From contig JAJYYR010000004.1 in the NCBI GenBank assembly GCA_021800805.1, positions 58,674-122,673 on the forward strand: 64,000 nucleotides of DNA, written 5' to 3'. Below the pieces are notes generated by a model. That model saw nothing but the letters and a program-made list of their open reading frames with translations. It had not been told where the DNA came from and did no database searches. Every line of letters begins with the position of its first letter. Within the stretch, counting starts at the first letter, position 1. The translations under genes were made by a program, and so were the position numbers. Below, in pieces: positions 28,206-35,424 of this stretch. Source of the DNA: a bacterium. GTDB lineage: Bacteria; SZUA-79; Acidulodesulfobacterales; Acidulodesulfobacteraceae.

Positions 28206-28234
28206 TTGACAATTAGTTTTTGGAAATATATAAT
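28206..28234 (+). promoter_or_regulatory. Consensus sigma-70 promoter of apt
   Basis: TTGACA at 28206-28211, 17-base spacer, TATAAT at 28229-28234: a perfect consensus pair. Transcription would start near 28241, with a leader of ~32 bases containing AAGGA ribosome-site sequences before the ATG at 28273. Confidence 0.85.
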
Positions 28235-28272
28235 TATTTCTCGATAAGGATGATAAGGACGGACTTTAAATA

Positions 28273-28791
28273 ATGGACTTGAAACAATTTATCAGGGAAA
28301 TCCCCGATTTTCCTAAAAAAGGAATTAACTTTAAAGATATTACGCCGCTTCTTGCGGATGCAAAGGCGTTTGCCTATGCAATAGATTCGTTGACGGATTC
28401 TTATATTTCCAAAAAAATCGATTACGTCGTCTGCATAGAGGCAAGAGGCTTCGTCGTCGGCGCTCCGGTTGCTTACAGGCTCGGCGCAGGCGTCATAATG
28501 GTCAGGAAACCCGGCAAACTTCCCTACGAATGTTCGTCTTTAAGCTACGACCTCGAATACGGAAGCGCAACGCTCGAAATTCATAAAGACGCATTAAAAA
28601 AAGGCGACAGGGTAATTATCGCCGACGACGTCCTTGCAACCGGAGGCACGGCTCTTGCGACCATAGGGCTGGTCGAAAGTTTCGGGGCGGAAGTCGTGGA
28701 TACGGCGTTTCTTGCCGAGCTTTCGTTTTTAAACGGTGCGGATAAGTTAAAACCGCATACGGTCAACGCTTTAATGAAATTTGCCTATTAA
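28273..28791 (+). CDS. apt: Adenine phosphoribosyltransferase
   Basis: Salvages adenine to AMP with PRPP. 172 residues, family length. The PRPP-binding loop VIIADDVLATGGTALA lies near residues 115-130 and the N-terminal IPDFPKKGINFKDITPLL is characteristic. Driven by a consensus promoter and probably monocistronic, though cytochrome c starts 50 bases later. Confidence 0.96.
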   Translation: MDLKQFIREIPDFPKKGINFKDITPLLADAKAFAYAIDSLTDSYISKKIDYVVCIEARGFVVGAPVAYRLGAGVIMVRKPGKLPYECSSLSYDLEYGSATLEIHKDALKKGDRVIIADDVLATGGTALATIGLVESFGAEVVDTAFLAELSFLNGADKLKPHTVNALMKFAY

Positions 28792-28841
28792 AAAAATTTT
28801 AAATAAAAAAATATATTAAGATTTAAATTAAGGGGGGTTTT

Positions 28842-29231
28842 ATGAAAAAAGGTCTAACCGTAATATTTATCGTTCTCGTTATCGTTCTCGGCTACATAGC
28901 GGTTCACGCTCTTACCGCTCCCGTCAAGTTATCCGCCGCACAGCTGGGCAAACAACTTATCCATTCCAACAAAAAAGGGATAGACTGTTTTGCCTGCCAT
29001 AAAATAGGCAAAAAAGGCGGAAGCGTAGGACCGGATCTTTCAAAAGAAGGAACATTAAAACATTCTATTAAATGGCTCGAAGTTCAGATAGCTACGCCGT
29101 CTAAGAATTTTAAACCCGGTTCTACCGTAAAAATAGACGGAAAGTCTTATATGGCTATTATGCCCGACCACAAAATGCTTTCCAAAAAGGAGCTTTTCGA
29201 GCTTGCGTCTTATCTTGACTCGTTAAAATAA
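28842..29231 (+). CDS. Small monohaem cytochrome c, membrane-anchored or secreted
   Basis: 129 residues. A hydrophobic N-terminal segment (~5-25) exports it; it may be cleaved or kept as an anchor. The haem-binding motif is C49-F-A-C52-H53, and a Met-containing region near the end (MAIMPDHKM) can supply the sixth ligand, as in class I cytochromes. A GxxVGPDL-type segment follows the haem site. Strong ribosome site (AAGGGGGG) before the ATG. It precedes the cytochrome-porin gene, so a role in passing electrons across the periplasm is plausible but inferred. Confidence 0.87.
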   Translation: MKKGLTVIFIVLVIVLGYIAVHALTAPVKLSAAQLGKQLIHSNKKGIDCFACHKIGKKGGSVGPDLSKEGTLKHSIKWLEVQIATPSKNFKPGSTVKIDGKSYMAIMPDHKMLSKKELFELASYLDSLK

Positions 29232-29256
29232 AAAAGTAAAAAAAGCTAAAAAAGGC

Positions 29257-29284
29257 TTGACATATAAAATATAGGTATTATAAT
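29257..29284 (+). promoter_or_regulatory. Promoter P1 of the cytochrome-porin gene
   Basis: TTGACA at 29257-29262, 16-base spacer, TATAAT at 29279-29284: both hexamers are perfect consensus. Confidence 0.8.
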
Positions 29285-29307
29285 TAAATCAAGGTTAAAG
29301 TATTAGC

Positions 29308-29343
29308 TTAGGCGGACGATAAATAATAAGGACTATCCGCTAA
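29308..29343. promoter_or_regulatory. Imperfect inverted repeat between P1 and P2
   Basis: TTAGGCGGA at 29308-29316 and TCCGCTAA at 29336-29343 pair except for one base. Lying between two strong promoters, it may be an operator or a hairpin affecting P1 transcripts. No T-run follows, so an intrinsic terminator is unlikely. Confidence 0.4.
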
Positions 29344-29353
29344 ACAAAAAGTA

Positions 29354-29382
29354 TTGACAAAAGGTAATTTTAGATATATAAA
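29354..29382 (+). promoter_or_regulatory. Promoter P2 of the cytochrome-porin gene
   Basis: TTGACA at 29354-29359, 17-base spacer, TATAAA at 29377-29382. Transcripts would carry a leader of ~135 bases that includes AAGGAGGTG at 29405-29413, a near-perfect ribosome site with no start codon in range, well upstream of the real start at 29524. Confidence 0.8.
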
Positions 29383-29523
29383 ATATAAATAATATAAAAT
29401 CTTTTAAGGAGGTGCAGAGGAGAAAGACTGAGAAAGATTAAAAATTTGCAGTTTGTAGTCTAAAGAAAACCAAGTCCTAATTTAATTTAATTTTTAACTT
29501 TAACTTTAAGAGAGAGGAAAGTT

Positions 29524-30960
29524 ATGAAAAAGAAATTAGTAGTAACTATGGTTGCCTTGTTTGTTTTGGCGCTTTCGTTCGCATTAGTGCCGAAAAAAGC
29601 AAACGCAATCCCGGCTTTTGCACAAAAGTATCATTTTTCATGCGCAGTTTGTCACACTGTTTTCCCAAACCTTAACCCGTTCGGAAGAGCATTCTGGAGA
29701 AACGGCTTCAGACTTCCGGGTACAGAAGGAACTCCCGCGGACGCAACGCAGATTACCGAAGGCTTAAGCCTTCCGAACCCATGGCCGATTCCGGTAATGG
29801 TCGAGCCGATTATAAGCTATCAACATACGACGAATGAAAATGTAAGCGCTAACACAGATGCATTCGGCGCAGGGGTTGACATAGTCGATGCAGGAGCGTT
29901 TAAATTATATACTCCTCTTGCGGATTCGATTTCATTTTATGTGCATTACGGAATTGACGCAGGATCAGCAAAGGTAAATGGCACTAAAGTTATTACCGGC
30001 AGCGAAAAACAGATTTTTGCATCTATAAACGGTCTTGGCAGCGGATTAGGAGTTGCTCCTCATCTACTTAACTTAAAACTCGGTCAGGTTACGACCGCAA
30101 GCCCCTATTTCTACAGACAGATACCTTTCTATCTTCCCGCAGGGCCTGTCGGAGCCGGACAGGGATTAGCGGTAGGTGCAGACGGTGAAGCTGGAGCATT
30201 AATCCACTCCAGAAACGCAGGTTTTGCCCTTTACGGAACGCCCGGTTATCATTTGTGGTATAAAGTAACAGTTACGAATGATGCAGGCGGTAATCTGGCT
30301 ACTGCAAGTGGTGCTGGCGCTAACATAGATACAGCCTCAAACGCAATGCAATATTCTTATCAGTTAAAAGAATATGCTCCAATTCCTATGGGACAGCTCG
30401 AGTTCGGTTATTACGGTTCAACGATTGCGGAACCGATGGGCGCTTCAGGTGCAAACTGGACTAACCGCATTATGGTAAACGGCGTCGATGTCGACCTTGC
30501 AAACGACGTTTATGAACTTGGCTTAACCTATATGGTTCAGTCAGATTCTAATCCTTATGCAAACAATACGTCTATATCCGGCGGATATCCTAATGTTTCC
30601 GGCACCTCTAACGGCTATAGCACTATTGAGGCATATGGACGTTATATACTCCCTGTTATGAATAACGGCATTATGCTTTCCGCAGATTACGCAGCTTATT
30701 CATGGACGCATAAAGACTTGCAGGAAGAATATCAGAACTATAAAAATGGTGTTGTAGCACCAGCCTGTCAGGACGGAGGCTTGTATCAGAGCGGAGCTTA
30801 TCCCGAAGTTAACGGTGGATGCAACGAAGGCATTAGCTATGCTCTTGCTCTTCAGGCGACGATAAACCTTGCTTACAATGCCCATCTTTATCTTGGCTAT
30901 ACTATCACCAATAAAGATCAGGACAATCTTCTCGGAACCGGTCTCGACTTCGCGTTCTAA
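29524..30960 (+). CDS. Outer-membrane cytochrome-porin (N-terminal c-type haem plus beta-barrel), Cyc2-like
   Basis: 478 residues. A clear signal peptide (to about ANA at 28) is followed directly by the haem motif C40-A-V-C43-H44 and the conserved-looking VFPNLNPFGRAFWRNGFRLP. The rest is rich in alternating polar/aromatic strands, Gly and Asn, and the chain ends in LDFAF, with a terminal Phe as in outer-membrane barrels. One haem fused to a porin of this size is the layout of Cyc2-type iron-oxidising cytochromes and of Cyt572; related CxxCH barrel proteins of unknown role also exist. Two near-consensus promoters, a long leader, its own terminator and a good ribosome site (GAGAGAGGAAAG) point to high expression. 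Role in extracellular Fe(II) or other electron transfer is inference. Confidence 0.75.
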   Translation: MKKKLVVTMVALFVLALSFALVPKKANAIPAFAQKYHFSCAVCHTVFPNLNPFGRAFWRNGFRLPGTEGTPADATQITEGLSLPNPWPIPVMVEPIISYQHTTNENVSANTDAFGAGVDIVDAGAFKLYTPLADSISFYVHYGIDAGSAKVNGTKVITGSEKQIFASINGLGSGLGVAPHLLNLKLGQVTTASPYFYRQIPFYLPAGPVGAGQGLAVGADGEAGALIHSRNAGFALYGTPGYHLWYKVTVTNDAGGNLATASGAGANIDTASNAMQYSYQLKEYAPIPMGQLEFGYYGSTIAEPMGASGANWTNRIMVNGVDVDLANDVYELGLTYMVQSDSNPYANNTSISGGYPNVSGTSNGYSTIEAYGRYILPVMNNGIMLSADYAAYSWTHKDLQEEYQNYKNGVVAPACQDGGLYQSGAYPEVNGGCNEGISYALALQATINLAYNAHLYLGYTITNKDQDNLLGTGLDFAF

Positions 30961-31016
30961 TTTGACTGTCGTCACGTTATAACAGCGGTTTGCAATATTG
31001 CAGTAAAATTAAAATT

Positions 31017-31052
31017 AAGCGGAAGCGGCTATCAAAGCCCTTCCGCTTTTTT
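31017..31052 (+). terminator. Rho-independent terminator of the cytochrome-porin gene
   Basis: Stem AAGCGGAAG / CTTCCGCTT extended by GGCT / AGCC around a 5-base loop, one bulged C, followed by a run of T. Its right half (from 31036) is the left boundary of the 380-bp duplicated block. Confidence 0.9.
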
Positions 31053-31415
31053 ATTGCCGCTCTTTAAAGAAATAAACTTGGAACAAATAAAAATATGATA
31101 TAATATTTCATAAGCAAAATAAAAAGAGGTTTTTATGCATTACATAAATTTAGGGCTGCTTTTAATTATACTCGGCTTTGTTATCGGAGTATATGTCCAT
31201 ACGGATAAAAAGATTGATGCGGCGGATAAAAAATTATCCGACAGAATCGACAAATTATCCGATGAAATCAGAGAAAACAACAAATCTTTAAACGACAGAA
31301 TGGACAGATTATACGACATACTTGTTCATATGGGATTTAGAGACAGGGAACAGCGCATGGATAAAGCGGCGAACGAATAAAATAAAGAGTAAAAAAATAA
31401 TAAAGTAAATAAAGG
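31036..31415. repeat. 380-bp direct repeat, copy 1
   Basis: Identical by eye over its full length to 33183-33562 (offset 2147). It starts in the middle of the terminator of the cytochrome-porin gene and includes the whole 81-residue gene with its -10 box. Since the terminator is intact only here, this is the parental copy. The two copies bracket a DUF4258/DUF2283 pair and a RAYT transposase gene. Confidence 0.95.
31135..31380 (+). CDS. Small membrane-anchored coiled-coil protein, copy 1
   Basis: 81 residues: N-terminal membrane segment at ~5-22, then a charged heptad-repeat helix with the repeated unit D(K/R)(K/I)(L/D)xxKLSD, ending in a short basic tail. No function recognised; the layout resembles small membrane spacer or phage-Rz-like proteins, without further support. 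TATAAT at 31099-31104 and AAGAGG before the ATG look like its own expression signals. An identical copy is at 33282-33527. Confidence 0.75.
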   Translation: MHYINLGLLLIILGFVIGVYVHTDKKIDAADKKLSDRIDKLSDEIRENNKSLNDRMDRLYDILVHMGFRDREQRMDKAANE

Positions 31416-31431
31416 TAAATAAAAAATAAAT

Positions 31432-31495
31432 AAAGGGGACAGATTTATTTATTCCCTTACTCCCGCCTGCATTTGCCGGTTTCCTCCCCCCTTCC
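31432..31495. repeat. REP half-element left of the DUF4258/DUF2283 genes
   Basis: AAAGGGGACAGATTTATTTA followed by CTTACTCCCGCCTGCATTTGCC, which is the reverse complement of the subfamily A centre, and a C-rich end. The right arm is degenerate. A sister half-element with GTGGACAG instead of GGGGACAG is at 32131-32192. Confidence 0.8.
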
Positions 31496-31622
31496 CGTAT
31501 TTCTTTATTATGTAAACCGCTATGCAATCTTGATTAATTTTATAAATTAGTATATATTATAAGCATGTTTATTTTTATGAAAATAATATAATTACATGAT
31601 ACGGCATCTAATCTTATAATTT

Positions 31623-31916
31623 ATGTCATTAAACGATTTTGAATTTACTTCGCATGCCGCCGATGTTATTAGAGAACGTGAAATTTCGGAAAGTTGGATT
31701 TCCGACGCTTTAAATAATCCCGATTGGAACATCGTTAAAGAGGACGGAAATTTGCATTATTTTAAAAATATTACGGAAAATAACGGAAGAGTTCTACATG
31801 TCGTAGTTAATCATAATATTAGCCCAAAAAGAATAGTTACCGTTTATTTTGATAGAAAATATAAAAGAATGAAACAAGTTAAAAATGAGGAAAAAAATGA
31901 AATTAATGGTCGATAA
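31623..31916 (+). CDS. DUF4258-type protein, possible toxin of a toxin-antitoxin-like pair
   Basis: 97 residues. The pattern FTSHAADVIREREISESWI then a hydrophobic strand, LHVVVNH and RIVTVYFDRKYKRM, fits DUF4258, a compact RelE-superfamily-like fold. The downstream DUF2283 gene overlaps its end by 32 bases or 20 bases depending on the start chosen. DUF4258-DUF2283 pairs are common in genome islands, and a toxin-antitoxin role has been suspected rather than shown. Lies inside the duplicated-repeat bracket. Confidence 0.72.
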   Translation: MSLNDFEFTSHAADVIREREISESWISDALNNPDWNIVKEDGNLHYFKNITENNGRVLHVVVNHNISPKRIVTVYFDRKYKRMKQVKNEEKNEINGR

Positions 31917-32097
31917 AGAAAGCGATGCCCTTTATTTCAGGTTAGATGAAACGCCCATAGTGGAATCGGAAGAGGTGGAACCGGGGATTATTTTAGATTT
32001 CAATTCCGAGGGCAAAGTGGTTGGAGTGGAGATGCTGAGTTTAAGTGCAAGAATAAAACCGGAGCAGTTAAAGATACTTCAATATGAAACCGCTTAA
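31897..32097 (+). CDS. DUF2283 protein, possible antitoxin partner
   Basis: The family pattern VDKESDALYFRLDETPIVESEEVEPGIILDF runs from the start; GKVVGVEMLSLSAR follows. An ATG at 31885 would add four residues (MRKK), but 31897 begins at the conserved KLMVDKE and has AGGAAAAA upstream. About 66 residues, full family length. Partner of the preceding DUF4258 gene by overlap. Confidence 0.75.
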   Translation: MKLMVDKESDALYFRLDETPIVESEEVEPGIILDFNSEGKVVGVEMLSLSARIKPEQLKILQYETA

Positions 32098-32103
32098 AAA
32101 ACA

Positions 32104-32192
32104 AATAAAGTGGACAGTTTTATTAAAATTAAAGTGGACAGATTATTTATTTCCTTATTCCCGCCTGCATTTGCCGGTTTCTTCCCCCCCCC
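32104..32192. repeat. Diverged REP arms (GTGGACAG type) next to the RAYT gene
   Basis: AAAGTGGACAG occurs twice (32108-32118 and 32131-32141). The second continues as ATTATTTATTTCC and CCCGCCTGCATTTGCCGG, the same half-element as at 31432. The GTGGACAG variant may mark the ancestral element kept beside the transposase. Confidence 0.75.
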
Positions 32193-32322
32193 ATAATTTT
32201 TCATTATGCGTAAGCATTTTTAAATTTTAAATTAAAAGTAAAAATATATGTTATAATACATGTTATATTAGATTAATGCCAGAGATTATTAGTATATTTT
32301 TTTGAATTATAATATCGATATT

Positions 32323-33039
32323 TTATGACGACCGCTTTTTAAACGGTCTTCCCTGAGCCCGTCTTTCTATCCTTCTTCCTATGATTTGTTCCACCGCTTC
32401 TTCAAATTTTGAATTTCCCGTCAACTGTCCGCGTTTAATCGATTCCCGTATAAATTTAAGTTCTTCGGGGGCAACATTATCCTGAATAAACTTTTGATAG
32501 TTTTCCAGCCTTTTTGCTTCCGTTTCTCCAAGACCTAAAAATACCGGATCTAAATCTAACCAATCTTTTCCGTCTCCGCCTGTGCGTGCAATATAGCTTG
32601 ACCACGGATAAGCACCGGGGTTCTCTGTAATTCCCGCGCGAACCGGATTTAGTTCTATATAGCGGCAGCATGCCAATAAGTATTCGTCTTTTTGTACGGG
32701 ACTCGATTTATAGCGGCTTTCCCATAAGGTGCCGCTCCGTCCTTCAAGTAGATTAAAGTAGCGCGTAGTCCGCCCGGAAATTTTCTTCATAAATAACGGA
32801 AGTTTTAAAACATCTTTGCCCGGTTGCATTAATAAATGAATATGGTTTGTCATAAGACAATAAGCAAAAATTTTTATGTTAAATTCGACTTTTAATTCTT
32901 TTATATTTTCAATATATCTGAAAAAATCCTCCTTTTGGGCAAAAATTATCTGACGGTTATGTCCACGTTGGACAATGTGATGCGGAAACTCAGGCAGTAT
33001 TACTCGTTTAGTTCTCGGCATTAGCGTGCCACTGCTCAT
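32323..33039 (-). CDS. REP-associated tyrosine transposase (RAYT, Y1/IS200-like)
   Basis: 238 residues. The HUH-type motif H66-I-H68 sits in YCLMTNHIHLLM, and the catalytic tyrosine is Y127 in CRYIELNPVRAG. The N-terminal MPRTKR-P-F-PHHIVQRGHNRQ signature is typical of TnpA_REP. A C-terminal extension with a REP-binding helical region (ESIKRGQLTGNSKFEEAVEQIIGRRIERRAQGRP) is complete, so the gene looks intact. RAYTs nick and move short palindromic REPs. The start may be the ATG at 33039 or the one six codons further in (33021). Confidence 0.92.
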   Translation of the reverse strand: MSSGTLMPRTKRVILPEFPHHIVQRGHNRQIIFAQKEDFFRYIENIKELKVEFNIKIFAYCLMTNHIHLLMQPGKDVLKLPLFMKKISGRTTRYFNLLEGRSGTLWESRYKSSPVQKDEYLLACCRYIELNPVRAGITENPGAYPWSSYIARTGGDGKDWLDLDPVFLGLGETEAKRLENYQKFIQDNVAPEELKFIRESIKRGQLTGNSKFEEAVEQIIGRRIERRAQGRPFKKRSS

Positions 33040-33182
33040 ATTAATACTAAATTATATATAATTATAAAAATTTTATTTTTTTGATTTTTGGTCATATTCA
33101 CTTATTTTACTATCTTAATGTTACAATATTATTACAAAGATATTACAAATACATTAAATTTTGGGTTAAAGAATAAAGAAAG

Positions 33183-33562
33183 AGCCCTTCCGCTTTTTTA
33201 TTGCCGCTCTTTAAAGAAATAAACTTGGAACAAATAAAAATATGATATAATATTTCATAAGCAAAATAAAAAGAGGTTTTTATGCATTACATAAATTTAG
33301 GGCTGCTTTTAATTATACTCGGCTTTGTTATCGGAGTATATGTCCATACGGATAAAAAGATTGATGCGGCGGATAAAAAATTATCCGACAGAATCGACAA
33401 ATTATCCGATGAAATCAGAGAAAACAACAAATCTTTAAACGACAGAATGGACAGATTATACGACATACTTGTTCATATGGGATTTAGAGACAGGGAACAG
33501 CGCATGGATAAAGCGGCGAACGAATAAAATAAAGAGTAAAAAAATAATAAAGTAAATAAAGG
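33183..33562. repeat. 380-bp direct repeat, copy 2
   Basis: Identical by eye to 31036-31415. It begins with only the right half of the terminator stem (AGCCCTTCCGCTTTTTTA), with no left half, which marks it as the derived copy. It is followed 8 bases later by a truncated REP arm (33570-33590). Confidence 0.95.
33282..33527 (+). CDS. Small membrane-anchored coiled-coil protein, copy 2
   Basis: Amino-acid and nucleotide identical to the gene at 31135-31380, with the same upstream -10 box and ribosome site. No divergence is visible, so the duplication is recent or the copies undergo gene conversion. Function not recognised. Confidence 0.7.
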   Translation: MHYINLGLLLIILGFVIGVYVHTDKKIDAADKKLSDRIDKLSDEIRENNKSLNDRMDRLYDILVHMGFRDREQRMDKAANE

Positions 33563-33569
33563 ACTAAAT

Positions 33570-33590
33570 AAAGGGGACAGATTTATTTAT
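33570..33590. repeat. Truncated REP arm
   Basis: AAAGGGGACAGATTTATTTA directly after the second 380-bp copy; no right arm follows. Confidence 0.8.
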
Positions 33591-33646
33591 ATGGCGGATA
33601 CGGGGTGCGCTTACAAAAATAAAGCCGGACGGTAAGTTTTTAAAAA

Positions 33647-34432
33647 ATGAAAATACTTGTTTCGATACCTACGTATAACGAAAAAGATAACATAGGACGC
33701 ATGATAGATTCCGTTTTAAAGATTAATTATACCGAAACGGTTAAAAATTGCGGCGCATCGGTGGATCTTTTAATAATCGACGACAACTCGCCTGACGGAA
33801 CCCGTCAAATAGTTAAGGAATACCAAAACAGATACGGACATAATATGCCGTGTCGCACTCACGGCTTATTAAGCCTTACTCCAATGCTTTTTTTAATAGA
33901 GAGGGAAAAAAAGCTGGGGTTGGGAACCGCATATATAGCCGCATTTAATTTTGCCGTCGGAAAAGGCTACGATTACGTATTAACTATGGATTGCGATTTT
34001 TCGCACAATCCGGAAGAGATTGCAGGTTTCGTGAGCCTTATGGAAAACGAACGATGCGGAATGATTGTGGGTTCGAGGTATTCCGGAGGCATACGCATAA
34101 TAAACTGGAGCATGAAGCGGCTTTTGATTTCCTATTTTGCAAATATTTACGCAAAGTTTGTTACCGGCGTTAAGATAAGCGATTTAACGGGGGGCTTCAA
34201 TATGTACGACGTAAACTGCCTCAAAAAGATAAATTTAAACGGCGTTAGTTCAAGAGGTTATGCTTTTCAGGTAGAGATGAAATACAGGGTAGCAAAAGAA
34301 GCAGGGTGCGGTTTTAAGGAATATCCGATAATATTCTACGAAAGAACTATGGGAAAATCTAAGATGTCCAACGGCATTATTTTCGAGGCTTTTTTCGGCG
34401 TAATCAAACTCAGGCTCGGACTTTACAAATAA
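33647..34432 (+). CDS. Polyprenol monophosphomannose synthase-like glycosyltransferase (GT2, DPM1-type)
   Basis: 261 residues, GT2 fold without membrane segments. Nucleotide-sugar motifs: IPTYNEKDNIGRMI at the start, LLIIDDNSPDGT near 43-54, KLGLGTAY, and the metal-binding MDCDFSHNP. It would make a polyprenyl-phosphate sugar donor, which is what the GT39-like enzyme upstream in the window would need. An unusual ~15-residue insert (MPCRTHGLLSLTPMLF) lies before the KLGLGTAY motif and is encoded by two adjacent DNA hairpins (33847-33875). Confidence 0.87.
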   Translation: MKILVSIPTYNEKDNIGRMIDSVLKINYTETVKNCGASVDLLIIDDNSPDGTRQIVKEYQNRYGHNMPCRTHGLLSLTPMLFLIEREKKLGLGTAYIAAFNFAVGKGYDYVLTMDCDFSHNPEEIAGFVSLMENERCGMIVGSRYSGGIRIINWSMKRLLISYFANIYAKFVTGVKISDLTGGFNMYDVNCLKKINLNGVSSRGYAFQVEMKYRVAKEAGCGFKEYPIIFYERTMGKSKMSNGIIFEAFFGVIKLRLGLYK

Positions 34433-34489
34433 ATTGCAGCCGTACATCGCACATCATACATCGTACATAAGCTAATTTTTTTTTCGACA

Positions 34490-34514
34490 ATACTTGACTA
34501 ATTTAGTAAAGTAT
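34490..34514 (+). promoter_or_regulatory. IscR type-1-like operator upstream of iscU
   Basis: The 25 bases from 34490 read ATACTTGACT-AATTTAGT-AAAGTAT. They match the E. coli IscR type 1 consensus (ATASYYGACTRWWWYAGTCRRSTAT, split here only for reading) at 24 of 25 positions, the exception being A for C at position 19. The site overlaps the -35 element of the iscU promoter, as expected for repression by cluster-loaded IscR. No iscR gene is in the window. Confidence 0.7.
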
Positions 34515-34522
34515 GTTTTAAT
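34494..34522 (+). promoter_or_regulatory. Promoter of the iscU cluster
   Basis: TTGACT at 34494-34499, 17-base spacer, TTTAAT at 34517-34522. The -35 lies inside the IscR-like operator. Confidence 0.65.
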
Positions 34523-34581
34523 TTAGTATAAGCCAAAATTAATCAAATAAAACAAACTAAATGAAATCAGGAGGTAATATT

Positions 34582-35028
34582 ATGCCGGTATATTCGGAAA
34601 AAGTTATGGACCACTTTCAAAATCCCAGAAACGTGGGCGAAATAGAAAATGCGGACGGCGTAGGGGAGCTTGGAAACCCTACCTGCGGCGACATAATGAA
34701 AATCTACATAAAAGTCAAGGACGATAAGATAGAAGACGTTAAATTTAAAACTTTCGGCTGCGGTGCCGCCATAGCGACAAGTTCTATGGTAACCGAACTC
34801 GTCAAAGGCAAGACCCTCGAAGAAGCCGAAAGAGTGTCTAACGGCGTCGTAGCAGAGGCTTTAGACGGACTGCCTCCGGTTAAGATGCACTGCTCTAATC
34901 TTGCCGCCGACGCCCTGCATCTCGCCATCGAAGATTACAGAGCCAGAAAGGCAGGCAAGGGTCCCATAGGCAGGGTAGAAACGCCGGAGCATGACGAAGA
35001 CGAACACGATTTACTGGAGCATTCTTAA
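34582..35028 (+). CDS. iscU: Fe-S cluster scaffold protein IscU/NifU-N type
   Basis: Scaffold on which [2Fe-2S] clusters are built. About 148 residues from the ATG at 34582, which follows the ribosome site AGGAGG (34569-34574). An in-frame ATG at 34561 lies upstream of that site and is less likely. The three cluster cysteines are C35 (in GNPTCGD, with D37), C60 (FGCGAA) and C104 (MHCSNLA). C-terminal 25 residues are acidic/His-rich. First gene of iscU-tusA-iscS-like-tpx. Confidence 0.92.
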   Translation: MPVYSEKVMDHFQNPRNVGEIENADGVGELGNPTCGDIMKIYIKVKDDKIEDVKFKTFGCGAAIATSSMVTELVKGKTLEEAERVSNGVVAEALDGLPPVKMHCSNLAADALHLAIEDYRARKAGKGPIGRVETPEHDEDEHDLLEHS

Positions 35029-35086
35029 TAAGAAATAATATAAATTCAATAAGAACTGCGGCGGTTGAAATACGGGCGGTAAAAAT

Positions 35087-35326
35087 ATGAATTACGATTA
35101 CGAAATCGACACTTTTGGGTTGTCGTGTCCTATGCCTATAATGGAAGTCGCCGAAGAATTTAAAAAAATTCCGGACGGCTCGATATTAAAAGTAACGGCG
35201 TCGGACGAAGGGATAATAGAAGATTTAAAAAGCTACTGCAAAAAGACCGGACATGAGTTTTTATCTTACGAGATAAATCTGCCCGAGTACATAGTTTACG
35301 TAAGGAAGCAGAATCTTAAAAAATAA
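35087..35326 (+). CDS. tusA: TusA-family sulfur carrier
   Basis: 79 residues. The CPxP motif (LSCPMPIM, Cys near 14) is the persulfide-carrying site. A full TusA/YedF fold length. It sits between the scaffold and a cysteine-desulfurase homologue, so it probably relays sulfur in this cluster. A second Cys (YCKKTGHE) is an additional feature. Confidence 0.88.
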   Translation: MNYDYEIDTFGLSCPMPIMEVAEEFKKIPDGSILKVTASDEGIIEDLKSYCKKTGHEFLSYEINLPEYIVYVRKQNLKK

Positions 35327-35424
35327 TTAAATAATTAATAAAACAATATAATAATTATAAAAATATTATAATATAATAATGGAATAATTTTTATATTATA
35401 ATATCGATATATCGGGAGGTAAAA

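Noticed and set aside
34561..34581. Upstream in-frame ATG for iscU
   Set aside because: It lies before the ribosome site AGGAGG at 34569; the ATG at 34582 is correctly spaced and begins the conserved MPVYSEKV.
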